Assembly: GCF_002549775.1 (NCBI RefSeq)
Contig: NZ_NMTR01000021.1
Coordinates: 62,001 to 126,000, forward strand
Direction: 5' to 3'
DNA: 64,000 nucleotides
Origin: Faecalibacterium langellae
GTDB lineage: Bacteria; Bacillota; Clostridia; Oscillospirales; Ruminococcaceae
Part shown: piece by piece, positions 8,228 through 14,992 of the stretch
Layout: every line of letters starts with the position of its first letter
Position numbering within the stretch: the stretch's first letter is position 1
Program-made: the position numbers and the translations under genes
The notes under the pieces: generated by a model
What the model was told of the DNA's origin: nothing
Seen by the model: only the letters and a program-made list of their open reading frames with translations
The model's database searches: none

Positions 8228-9292
8228 ATGAAAACCTATCTGATCACCGGCTGTGCCGGTTTTATTGGTTCCAACTTTGTGCATTATATGCTCAAGAAGT
8301 ACCCGGAGATCCTGCTGGTCAACCTCGATAAGCTGACCTATGCAGGCAACCTGGAAAACCTGAAGGACGTGGAGGGCGACCCCCGCCATGTGTTCGTGCA
8401 GGGCGATATCTGCGACAAGGAGCTGGTGGAGAGCCTGTTCCAGAAGTACGATTTCGATTACGTCATCAACTTTGCTGCCGAGAGCCACGTGGACCGCTCC
8501 ATCAAGAACCCCGAGATCTTTGTGCAGAGCAACGTGATGGGCACCGTCAACCTGCTGCAGCGCGCCAAGGAAGCCTGGTACGATGCCGACGCCAAGACCT
8601 GGAAGGAAGGCAAGAAGTACCTGCAGGTGTCCACCGATGAGGTGTACGGTGCTCTGGGTGCCGAGGGCTTCTTCATGGAGACTACTCCGCTGTGCCCCCA
8701 CAGCCCCTATTCTTCCTCCAAGGCCAGCGCGGATATGTTCGTTATGGCGTTCCACGACACCTACGGCATGCCCGTGAACATTACCCGCTGCTCCAACAAC
8801 TACGGCCCCTACCAGTTCCCGGAAAAGCTGATCCCCCTGATGATCAACAACGTCAAGCACCACAAGCAGCTGCCCGTCTACGGCGACGGTATGCAGATCC
8901 GCGACTGGCTGTATGTGGAGGACCACTGCAAGGCCATCGACATGGTGACCAACGGCGGCAAGATCGGCGAGGTGTACAACGTGGGCGGCCACAACGAGCG
9001 CCCCAACATCTTCATCGTCAAGACCATTATCAACCAGCTGCACGACCGCCTGCAGGACGAGGGCATCAGCGAGGACCTCATCAAGCATGTGGCCGACCGT
9101 CTGGGCCACGACCGCCGCTACGGCATCGACCCCACCAAGATCAAGAACGATCTGGGCTGGTACCCCGAGACCCCGTTCGAGAAGGGCATCGTGCTGACCA
9201 TCGACTGGTATCTGAACCATCAGGAGTGGATGGACCACGTCACCAGCGGCGATTACCAGAACTACTATCAGGATATGTACAAGAATAAGTAA
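8228..9292 (+). CDS. rfbB: dTDP-glucose 4,6-dehydratase
   Basis: 354 residues. RfbB/RmlB converts dTDP-glucose to dTDP-4-keto-6-deoxyglucose using tightly bound NAD+. The extended SDR signatures are clear: GCAGFIGSNF for NAD binding, VSTDEVYG with the catalytic Thr-Asp-Glu set, and SPYSSSKASADM with the Tyr and Lys. GAGGA precedes the ATG. It is the last gene of the cluster but is cut off from rfbD by a 169-bp repeat, and a strong terminator follows. Confidence 0.96.
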   Translation: MKTYLITGCAGFIGSNFVHYMLKKYPEILLVNLDKLTYAGNLENLKDVEGDPRHVFVQGDICDKELVESLFQKYDFDYVINFAAESHVDRSIKNPEIFVQSNVMGTVNLLQRAKEAWYDADAKTWKEGKKYLQVSTDEVYGALGAEGFFMETTPLCPHSPYSSSKASADMFVMAFHDTYGMPVNITRCSNNYGPYQFPEKLIPLMINNVKHHKQLPVYGDGMQIRDWLYVEDHCKAIDMVTNGGKIGEVYNVGGHNERPNIFIVKTIINQLHDRLQDEGISEDLIKHVADRLGHDRRYGIDPTKIKNDLGWYPETPFEKGIVLTIDWYLNHQEWMDHVTSGDYQNYYQDMYKNK

Positions 9293-9320
9293 CAGCCTGT
9301 AAAACGTTAAAAACAAAGAA

Positions 9321-9361
9321 AAACACCTGCTGCGGAGATTTTTCCACGGCAGGTGTTTTTT
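9321..9361. terminator. Bidirectional terminator between rfbB and the uridine kinase-like gene
   Basis: AACACCTGC (9322-9330) and GCAGGTGTT (9349-9357) form the stem, with a T-run on the plus side and an A-rich stretch that gives a T-run on the minus side. The two genes converge here. Confidence 0.85.
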
Positions 9362-9379
9362 GCATCGCTGCTTTATGCG

Positions 9380-9967
9380 TTATAATGTGGTATCCACCAC
9401 AAAATCTGCGTTTTCCGCGATCTGGTACTTTGCAAAGTAGCCTTCTTCCAGCGGGATCCACCGGGCGGCAAAGTTTGCGTAGCGCTCACCTTCGCGCTCC
9501 TGCAGGCGGCGGACCTGTTCATCTTTCGAGCAGGTCACGAACACTCGCAGCGTCTCGTATCCGGTCAGCAGCGGGTGGTGGCTGTAGCTGCCCTCCAGAA
9601 TCACCAGCGGCTGTGCGGCAAGCTCCTGCGCGGGTTGGTACGCGCCCTTCCGGCAGGAGTAGGCCCGGTACTGTACCGGTTGGCCTGCGTAGGCCGGGCG
9701 CAGGGCTTCGTCCCGCAGACGGGCAAGATCCATGTTGGCGCAGGGCGTCTGCTCCCAGCCGTGGGCGCGCTGGGCAGGCGGCAGGTAGAAATCGTCGGTG
9801 CGCAGCACGGCGCTGGCCGGGAACTGCCGGGCCAGTGCGTTGGTGAGGGTGGTCTTGCCGCTGCCGCAGCGGCCATCCAGCGCCAGCACCAGCGGTTTGG
9901 TGGGGTGCTGGTCCAGCGCGGCGGTGAGGATGCTGCAAAGTGTCTCGAGTGTAATGTTCTGCGCCAT
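9380..9967 (-). CDS. Uridine kinase-like P-loop kinase
   Basis: 195 residues. Residues 27-45 hold the Walker A loop ALDGRCGSGKTT, followed by LRTDDFYLPP, the Asp-containing motif that binds the nucleoside or pantothenate-type acceptor in uridine kinase relatives. VILEGSYSHHPLL resembles the later substrate strand. The likely reaction is ATP-dependent phosphorylation of a small hydroxyl substrate; uridine is the default family annotation but is not proven. The gene has its own promoter at 10149-10178 with a repeat element in its leader. Confidence 0.75.
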   Translation of the reverse strand: MAQNITLETLCSILTAALDQHPTKPLVLALDGRCGSGKTTLTNALARQFPASAVLRTDDFYLPPAQRAHGWEQTPCANMDLARLRDEALRPAYAGQPVQYRAYSCRKGAYQPAQELAAQPLVILEGSYSHHPLLTGYETLRVFVTCSKDEQVRRLQEREGERYANFAARWIPLEEGYFAKYQIAENADFVVDTTL

Positions 9968-9998
9968 AGTGGGAAAGCTCCTTTTGTTCGGAATGGAA

Positions 9999-10139
9999 CC
10001 CTCTCAGTCATTGCTTCGCAGTGCCGGCTCTCCCGAAAGGGAGAGCCTTTTGGACACACGGGAAAAGCTCCCCCCGGGCAGGGAAGGCGGCACAAAGTGC
10101 CAGAAGGGGAACAGCGGACACGTCCGCGCCTGAGAAGGG
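9999..10139. repeat. CCCTCTCAG-family dispersed repeat
   Basis: Left end CCCTCTCAGTCATTGC, central hairpin GGCTCTCCC-GAAA-GGGAGAGCC, right end CGCGCCTGAGAAGGG. It lies in the leader of the minus-strand kinase gene and makes up most of the 9967-10140 gap. Confidence 0.78.
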
Positions 10140-10148
10140 TTCAAACGC

Positions 10149-10178
10149 ATTATACCACAACCGCTCCCGGCGGTACAA
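10149..10178 (-). promoter_or_regulatory. Promoter of the uridine kinase-like gene
   Basis: On the minus strand: TTGTAC (10178-10173), 18-nt spacer, TATAAT (10154-10149) preceded by TGG, an extended -10. Confidence 0.65.
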
Positions 10179-10242
10179 CTGCCGAAAAACTGGGCCCGGA
10201 GAAGATGCGGTTTGCCATAAATAACTTTTTTCGAAAAAAGTG

Positions 10243-10271
10243 TTGACAGACGGCCCCGGCTGTGGTAAGAT
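10243..10271 (+). promoter_or_regulatory. Strong sigma-A promoter of the DUF3793 gene
   Basis: TTGACA (10243-10248), 17-nt spacer, TAAGAT (10266-10271). The operator GTTAG-N6-CTAAC begins nine bases after the -10, over the expected transcription start. Confidence 0.85.
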
Positions 10272-10279
10272 ACAGTCAC

Positions 10280-10295
10280 GTTAGAGATAACTAAC
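10280..10295. promoter_or_regulatory. Operator copy 1 (GTTAG-N6-CTAAC)
   Basis: GTTAGAGATAACTAAC, with perfect 5-bp inverted arms, covers the expected +1 to +16 of the DUF3793 transcript. The likely ligand is the DtxR-type repressor encoded at 14588, by inference from shared sites. Confidence 0.65.
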
Positions 10296-10377
10296 TGAGA
10301 GGAACAAGGACAGCGGAGCTGTACGATGCGTGTATCACACAAAACGCGCACAGAGCCGTTTCTTTTTTGAACAATCG

Positions 10378-10393
10378 GTTAGAAATGTCTAAC
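10378..10393. promoter_or_regulatory. Operator copy 2 (GTTAG-N6-CTAAC)
   Basis: GTTAGAAATGTCTAAC, the same perfect arms and spacing as copy 1, 98 bp further on in the leader of the DUF3793 gene. TTGAAC at 10367-10372 could be the -35 of a second, weak promoter it would block. Confidence 0.62.
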
Positions 10394-10454
10394 TCATAAA
10401 CCATCGGGTGTCCGGGCATACTGACTCGGAACCATCACACGGGAGGGCACAGCC

Positions 10455-11036
10455 ATGGAGCGCAATTTTGAAACGGTCATGGTGGAGCAATGTGCCCCGG
10501 TGCTGGCGGGGCTCAAGCCTGCGGGCCTGTTCCGCTACGAGACCGGCGACTGCGCCGACCTTGCCCGCCGCGTGAAAAACTGGAACGCCCAGCTCAACCC
10601 CAAGGGCCTGCAGGTCCGGGTACTGAAGGGCTGTGTGCGCACCCACCGCTATCTTGTGTATGTCTACCGCGAGAGCAAACTGTGCGCCGTCCTTGCGGAC
10701 GAAAAGGTGCAGAGCTTTCTCCGGCAGGAGGGCTACCGTCTGCCCGAAACCGGCGTGCCGGATGTGCACGGCCTGCTGACCCAGCTGTCCCGGCGGCTGT
10801 GCTGCTCGGCAGAATTTCCGCACGAGATCGGCGTTTTTCTGGGCTACCCCCTGAGCGACGTGGTGGGCTTTATTGAAAACAGCGGCCGGAACTTTACCTG
10901 CTGCGGCTGCTGGAAAGCCTACGGGGACCCGCAGGCGGCACAGCGTCACTTTGCACAGCTGCGCAAGTGTACAGCCGTGTATCTGCGATTGTTCCACAGC
11001 GGTACCCCCATTCTCCGCCTTACTGTGGCGGCTTAA
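10455..11036 (+). CDS. DUF3793 family protein, iron-regulon candidate
   Basis: 193 residues, soluble, no signal peptide. I recognise the DUF3793 pattern: an N-terminal EQCAPVLAGLKPAGLF, a middle LVYVYRESKL, and the C-terminal FPHEIGVFLGYPLSDVVGF followed by CCGCWKAYGD. The biochemical function of this family is unknown to me. The gene has a strong promoter with two copies of the operator also found at feoA and the DtxR gene, so control by iron or another metal is likely. GGGAGGG lies eight bases before ATG. The Cys pair in TCCGC and the regulon hint at a role linked to iron or flavodoxin metabolism; that is inference only. Confidence 0.78.
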   Translation: MERNFETVMVEQCAPVLAGLKPAGLFRYETGDCADLARRVKNWNAQLNPKGLQVRVLKGCVRTHRYLVYVYRESKLCAVLADEKVQSFLRQEGYRLPETGVPDVHGLLTQLSRRLCCSAEFPHEIGVFLGYPLSDVVGFIENSGRNFTCCGCWKAYGDPQAAQRHFAQLRKCTAVYLRLFHSGTPILRLTVAA

Positions 11037-11385
11037 CACTGACATTCTCTTTTCAAATACTCTCTTTTTATCCTGGCGCCCGCCGGTGTCCACGCACCGA
11101 TGGGAAGAAATCCTCCTTTTGACACGCGGCCGCGCGGTGCAGACTGACCACTGCACCGTGCGGCTGTGTCACTTTCCGGAAAAATTTTTCACGCCGCACC
11201 GGCCGGTCGGCGCAATATTTCTCGGCAGAAAAACGCTCCGGAAACCGGCTTTGGCAGAGTGCACAGCCGGTGACCGCAAAACGGGTACCAGAATGTTAAC
11301 ATGCACGAACTTTGCATCAAAAAGCTGAGTTAGTTGTTGTTGATTGTGATAAAATCCGGAGAGTTGCGGGGCATAAAATTTGTTT
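11037..11385. other. Non-coding stretch upstream of the feo operon
   Basis: No gene is supported here. It holds the long imperfect hairpin at 11121-11170, a GC-rich part with CCGGCCGG near 11200, and an operator-like half site GTTAG near 11329. The sequence turns AT-rich from about 11340 as it approaches the feo promoter. Confidence 0.6.
11121..11170. repeat. Long imperfect inverted repeat
   Basis: GACACGCGGC...CGGTGCAG (11121-11142) pairs with CTGCACCGTG...TGTGTC (11151-11170) around an 8-base loop. Neither strand has a T-run after it, so it is not a plain terminator. It could be a structured leader, a small RNA or a REP-like element. Confidence 0.6.
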
Positions 11386-11401
11386 GTTTATATAAACTAA
11401 C
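11386..11401. promoter_or_regulatory. Operator copy 3, upstream of the feo promoter
   Basis: GTTTATATAAACTAAC: right arm CTAAC is perfect, left arm GTTTA is degenerate. It also contains the perfect palindrome GTTTATATAAAC. It lies 20 bp before the -35. Confidence 0.5.
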
Positions 11402-11421
11402 TTTGAATTATGAAAAAATTA

Positions 11422-11450
11422 TTGACAAGAGCGGTTAGGGAGTGTAAACT
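11422..11450 (+). promoter_or_regulatory. Promoter of the feo operon
   Basis: TTGACA (11422-11427), 17-nt spacer, TAAACT (11445-11450). Operator copy 4 lies in the spacer and -10. In the transcript, AACTATC (11447-11453) can pair with GATAGTT (11460-11466), and GCGGTTAG (11431-11438) with CTAACCGC (11475-11482). Confidence 0.8.
11434..11449. promoter_or_regulatory. Operator copy 4, inside the feo promoter
   Basis: GTTAGGGAGTGTAAAC: left arm GTTAG is perfect, right arm TAAAC matches CTAAC at three of five bases. Its place between -35 and -10 fits repression by steric block. Confidence 0.5.
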
Positions 11451-11520
11451 ATCCATGCTGATAGTTGCGGCTGACTAACCGCCGCACATCTCCGATTCAA
11501 TGAGAAGGGAAGCGGAATAT

Positions 11521-11736
11521 ATGATGCCTCTGACGATGGCAAAAGCAGGAGAAACGGTCACCATCAAAAAGATCACCGGCAAGGACGAAGTCCGGCTGCA
11601 TCTGGCAGAGCTGGGGTTCGTGGTGGACAGTGAGGTGACCGTGGTCAACGAGATCGCAGGCAACTTGATCATCCAGGTCAAGGAGAGCCGCATCGCGCTG
11701 GACAAGACCATGGCAAATCGCATTATGATCGGTTAA
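11521..11736 (+). CDS. feoA: FeoA-domain protein, first copy
   Basis: 71 residues from ATG 11521; an ATG seven codons earlier (11500) is in frame, but the AGAAGGGAAG at 11503 fits only the later start. FeoA is a small SH3-like cytoplasmic protein that binds FeoB and supports ferrous iron uptake. The fold motifs are visible as KAGETVTIKKITG, HLAELGFVVDSEVTVV and IQVKESRIALDKTMANRIMI. It is the first gene of the operon. The following gap contains two hairpins, AACGGTGT/ACACCGTT (11746-11766) and GGAGAC/GTCTCC (11769-11797), that may tune expression of the next gene. Confidence 0.9.
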   Translation: MMPLTMAKAGETVTIKKITGKDEVRLHLAELGFVVDSEVTVVNEIAGNLIIQVKESRIALDKTMANRIMIG

Positions 11737-11825
11737 ATTTGGCTGAACGGTGTCCGCAACACCGTTTGGGAGACACTCCGAAACTGGACTCGTCTCCAAT
11801 AAAGACAAGTAGAGGAGGATTTACA

Positions 11826-12047
11826 ATGAAGACTCTGAAAGACGCCAAGGTCGGCGAGACCGTCACCGTGGCAAAGCTGCACGGCGAAGGCCCCGTGAAG
11901 CGCCGCATCATGGACATGGGCATCACCAAGGGTGTGGAGATCTATGTCCGCAAGGTGGCACCTCTGGGCGACCCCATGGAGCTGACCGTGCGCAACTACG
12001 AGCTGAGCGTGCGCAAGGCCGACGCCGAAATGATCGAAATCGTCTGA
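11826..12047 (+). CDS. feoA: FeoA-domain protein, second copy
   Basis: 73 residues from ATG 11826, with GAGGAGG a standard distance upstream; a longer frame from 11739 lacks a ribosome site and family similarity. Motifs match FeoA: DAKVGETVTVAKLHGEG, RRIMDMGITKGVEIYV, and the final NYELSVRKADAEMIEI. It differs clearly from the first copy, so the two may be a working pair rather than a recent duplication. It lies 25 bases before feoB and is presumably co-transcribed with it. Confidence 0.92.
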   Translation: MKTLKDAKVGETVTVAKLHGEGPVKRRIMDMGITKGVEIYVRKVAPLGDPMELTVRNYELSVRKADAEMIEIV

Positions 12048-12072
12048 TTCCAAAGGGAGGAAAGGTAACGCA

Positions 12073-14259
12073 ATGAGCATTAAGATTGCACTCGCCGGTA
12101 ACCCGAACTGCGGTAAAACGACCCTGTTCAATAATCTGACCGGCTCCAATCAGTACGTCGGCAACTGGCCCGGCGTTACGGTGGAAAAGAAGGAAGGCAA
12201 GCTGAAGGGCGATAAGGATGTCATCATCCAGGACCTGCCCGGTATCTACTCGCTGTCTCCGTACACGCTGGAGGAAGTCGTCTCCCGTACCTACCTGGTC
12301 AAGGAGAAGCCCGATGCCATCCTGAACATCATCGACGGCACCAACATCGAGCGTAACCTGTACCTGACCACCCAGCTGATCGAGCTGGGTATCCCGGTGG
12401 TCATGGCTGTGAACATGATCGACCTGGTGCGCAAGAACGGCGACAAGATCGACCTGAAGAAGCTGAGCGCCGAGCTGGGCTGCGAGGCGGTCGAGATCAG
12501 CGCCTTGAAGGGTGAGGGCACCGAGGCAGCTGCCAAGGCTGCCGTGACCGCTGCCCAGGGCAAAAAGGCCGGTGAGCTGCCCCATGTGTTTACCGGCAGT
12601 GTGGAGCACGCCATCGCTCACATTGAGGAGTCCATTCAGGGCAAGGTCGATGACCGCTTCCTGCGCTGGTACGCCGTCAAGCTGTTCGAGCGCGACGACA
12701 AGGTCATGGACGAGCTGAAGCTCGACAAGAGCCTGATCGACCACATCGACCAGCACATCAAGGACTGCGAAGCTGAGATGGACGATGACGCCGAGAGCAT
12801 CATCACCAACCAGCGCTATGCCTACATCAACACCGTGGTCTCCAAGGCCGTCAAGAAGAAGGCCCGCGTGGAGCACCTGACCGTCTCCGATAAGGTGGAC
12901 CAGATCGTCACCAACCGCATTCTGGCGCTGCCCATCTTCGCGCTGGTCATGATCCTGATGTACTCCCTGTCCATGGGCACCTCCATTGCAGACGGCGGCT
13001 GGTCCATCGGCACCTTTGCCACCGACTGGACCAATGATGTGCTGTTCGGTGAGATCGTGCCGGGCGCGCTGGGCGGCTTCCTGGAGAGCATCGGCGTGGC
13101 AGGCTGGCTGTACGGCCTGATCATGGACGGCATCGTCGCCGGTGTCGGCGCAGTTCTGGGCTTCGTGCCGCAGATGCTGGTCCTGTTCTTCCTGCTGTCC
13201 ATCCTGGAGGACATCGGCTATATGTCCCGTGTGGCCTTCATCATGGACCGTATCTTCCGCAAGTTCGGCCTGTCCGGCAAGAGCTTCATCCCCGTGCTGG
13301 TGGGCACCGGCTGCGGCGTGCCGGGCGTCATGGCTTCCCGTACCATCGAGAACGAGCGTGACCGCCGCATGACCATCATGACCACCTGCTTCATCCCCTG
13401 CGGTGCCAAGATGCCCATCATCGGCCTGATCGCAGGTGCCATGTTCGGCGGCTCTCCGCTGGTGGCTGTTTCTGCTTACTTCATCGGCATGGCTGCCATC
13501 ATCTGCTCCGGCATCATCCTGAAAAAGACCAAGATCTTCGCAGGCGACCCCGCTCCCTTCGTCATGGAGCTGCCCGCTTACCATGTGCCTGCATGGGGCA
13601 ACGTGTTCCGTGCCACCTGGGAGCGCGGCTGGTCCTTCATCAAGCGTGCCGGTTCCGTCATTCTGCTGGCGACCGTCGTGCTGTGGTTCCTGCAGGGCTT
13701 CGGCTTCGAGAACGGTGCCTTCGGCATGGTCGAGGATCAGGACAACTCCGTCCTGGCTGCCATCGCCACCAAGATCGCATGGATCTTCGCTCCTCTGGGC
13801 TTCGGCAACTGGCGTGCAACCGTTGCTTCCGTCTCCGGCCTGATCGCCAAGGAGAACGTTGTTGGTACCTTCGGTGTTCTGTATCACTTCGGCGGCGAGC
13901 TGTCTGAGAACGGCGACGAGATCTGGGCCGCTGTGGCACAGGATTACACCGCACTGTCTGCTTACGCCTTCATGATCTTCAACCTGCTGTGCGCTCCCTG
14001 CTTCGCAGCGATGGGCGCCATCAAGCGCGAGATGAACAACGGCAAGTGGACCGCTATCGCCATTGGTTATATGTGCGCTCTGGCTTACTGCGCCGCTCTG
14101 GTGGTGTACCAGCTGGGCGGCCTGATCACCGGTGAGATTGGCTTCAACTTCTTCACCATCGTGGCTGCTGTTGTTCTGGTGGCCTTCATCTACCTGATGG
14201 TGCGTCCCAACAAGTACGCGGGCAACAACGAAGTCAAGATCGACGTGACCAAGATCTGA
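12073..14259 (+). CDS. feoB: Ferrous iron transporter FeoB
   Basis: 728 residues. FeoB is the inner-membrane Fe(II) transporter with an N-terminal G-protein domain. The G motifs are GNPNCGKTT (about 8-16), the switch region NWPGVTVEKK, DLPGIYSL (DxxG), NMIDL (NxxD-type specificity) and SALKGEG. After a helical spacer (about 170-275) come the membrane segments in two Gate-like repeats, with GTGCGVPGVMASR and TCFIPCGAKMPII carrying the conserved Cys residues of the pore. Length is normal. It sits in the order feoA-feoA-feoB-Cys-rich peptide. Expression is probably repressed when iron is plentiful through the operators upstream. Confidence 0.97.
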   Translation: MSIKIALAGNPNCGKTTLFNNLTGSNQYVGNWPGVTVEKKEGKLKGDKDVIIQDLPGIYSLSPYTLEEVVSRTYLVKEKPDAILNIIDGTNIERNLYLTTQLIELGIPVVMAVNMIDLVRKNGDKIDLKKLSAELGCEAVEISALKGEGTEAAAKAAVTAAQGKKAGELPHVFTGSVEHAIAHIEESIQGKVDDRFLRWYAVKLFERDDKVMDELKLDKSLIDHIDQHIKDCEAEMDDDAESIITNQRYAYINTVVSKAVKKKARVEHLTVSDKVDQIVTNRILALPIFALVMILMYSLSMGTSIADGGWSIGTFATDWTNDVLFGEIVPGALGGFLESIGVAGWLYGLIMDGIVAGVGAVLGFVPQMLVLFFLLSILEDIGYMSRVAFIMDRIFRKFGLSGKSFIPVLVGTGCGVPGVMASRTIENERDRRMTIMTTCFIPCGAKMPIIGLIAGAMFGGSPLVAVSAYFIGMAAIICSGIILKKTKIFAGDPAPFVMELPAYHVPAWGNVFRATWERGWSFIKRAGSVILLATVVLWFLQGFGFENGAFGMVEDQDNSVLAAIATKIAWIFAPLGFGNWRATVASVSGLIAKENVVGTFGVLYHFGGELSENGDEIWAAVAQDYTALSAYAFMIFNLLCAPCFAAMGAIKREMNNGKWTAIAIGYMCALAYCAALVVYQLGGLITGEIGFNFFTIVAAVVLVAFIYLMVRPNKYAGNNEVKIDVTKI

Positions 14260-14294
14260 TCAAACTGCACGATATGTGAAAGGGTGTGTTTTGT

Positions 14295-14468
14295 ATGATG
14301 GAATTCCTCGCTGCAAATTTTAATCTGCCCACGATCATTGTGGCAGTCATCGTGTTTGGCGGTGTGGGCTGGATCACATGGCACTCCCACAAGCATGGCG
14401 GCGGCTGCAGTGGGTGCAGCGGCTGCGGCGAAGGCGGCTGCAATGGCAGCTGCAGCGGCTGTCACTGA
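14295..14468 (+). CDS. FeoB-associated Cys-rich membrane peptide
   Basis: 57 residues from ATG 14295 (GTG 14286 and ATG 14298 are also in frame; AAAGGGTG at 14279 fits 14295 best). One membrane helix, LPTIIVAVIVFGGVGWITW, is followed by HSHKHGGG and a tail with six Cys in CxxC-type spacing and two more His. This matches the small Cys-rich proteins that follow feoB in many Clostridia and may bind Fe(II) at the membrane or aid FeoB assembly; its role is unproven. It closes the feo operon before a strong terminator. Confidence 0.85.
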   Translation: MMEFLAANFNLPTIIVAVIVFGGVGWITWHSHKHGGGCSGCSGCGEGGCNGSCSGCH

Positions 14469-14487
14469 GCATTGAAATGATCCGCAA

Positions 14488-14525
14488 AGGGCGCGGGCTG
14501 GAACATTCGGCTCGCGCCCTTTTTT
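14488..14525 (+). terminator. Terminator of the feo operon
   Basis: AGGGCGCGGGC pairs with GCTCGCGCCCT around a short loop, followed by six Ts. Confidence 0.88.
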
Positions 14526-14537
14526 CAGAAACAAAAA

Positions 14538-14553
14538 GTTAGCTTTGGATAAC
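14538..14553. promoter_or_regulatory. Operator copy 5, upstream of the DtxR-type gene
   Basis: GTTAGCTTTGGATAAC: left arm perfect, right arm ATAAC one base off. It overlaps a -10-like GGATAACAT just after the feo terminator, which suggests the repressor controls its own operon. Confidence 0.55.
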
Positions 14554-14587
14554 ATTGGAAAATCTATCAGAAAAGAGAGTGATCGGC

Positions 14588-14992
14588 ATGGAACTGACGT
14601 CGGCACATCTGCGCTATCTGCTGGCGATCTATGAGGTCTCGCGCACCCACCTGGACATCAGCTCCCGTAGCATTGCGGAAAAGCTGGGGGTGACCAAACC
14701 CTCGGTGGTGCGCATCATGAACCTGCTGATGGACCGCGGCATGATCGTCAAGGAGCATTACGGCAAAATTTACCTCACGGACCGCGGCATCTGGGTGGCA
14801 AAACAGGTGGACCAGGAGCTGCAGAACATTCTGGCCCACTTCCCGCCGGTGAGCGCGCCGCTGACCGAGGAAGAAAAGTGGAACGCGGCGCTGGCCATGA
14901 CCAGTGCCCTGCCGGACCGCATCTTCACCGGCGAATACGACCGTCTGTTCGGCGAAGACGCTGAAAAGGCAGAAACGGAGAAAGCTCAGTGA
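14588..14992 (+). CDS. DtxR/MntR-family metal-dependent repressor
   Basis: 134 residues from ATG 14588; AAAAGAGAG is well spaced for it, while the in-frame TTG at 14555 is not. The N-terminal winged helix is clear: LRYLLAIYEVS, then SIAEKLGVTKPSVVRIMNLL (recognition helix) and EHYGKIYLTDRG. Iron-bound DtxR or manganese-bound MntR proteins repress uptake genes. At 134 residues it is short, like MntR, and lacks the SH3 domain of DtxR. Its metal is uncertain: its place after feo and the shared operators favour iron. It overlaps the next gene by four bases (GTGA), so it forms an operon with the exporter pair. Confidence 0.88.
   Translation: MELTSAHLRYLLAIYEVSRTHLDISSRSIAEKLGVTKPSVVRIMNLLMDRGMIVKEHYGKIYLTDRGIWVAKQVDQELQNILAHFPPVSAPLTEEEKWNAALAMTSALPDRIFTGEYDRLFGEDAEKAETEKAQ

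Noticed and set aside
11923-13887. 654-codon minus-strand frame opposite feoB
   Set aside because: No motif; composition typical of an antisense shadow, while feoB is unmistakable.
14190-14606. Ala-rich frame opposite the Cys-rich peptide
   Set aside because: It is the complement of the GGC/TGC-rich peptide gene and the feo terminator.
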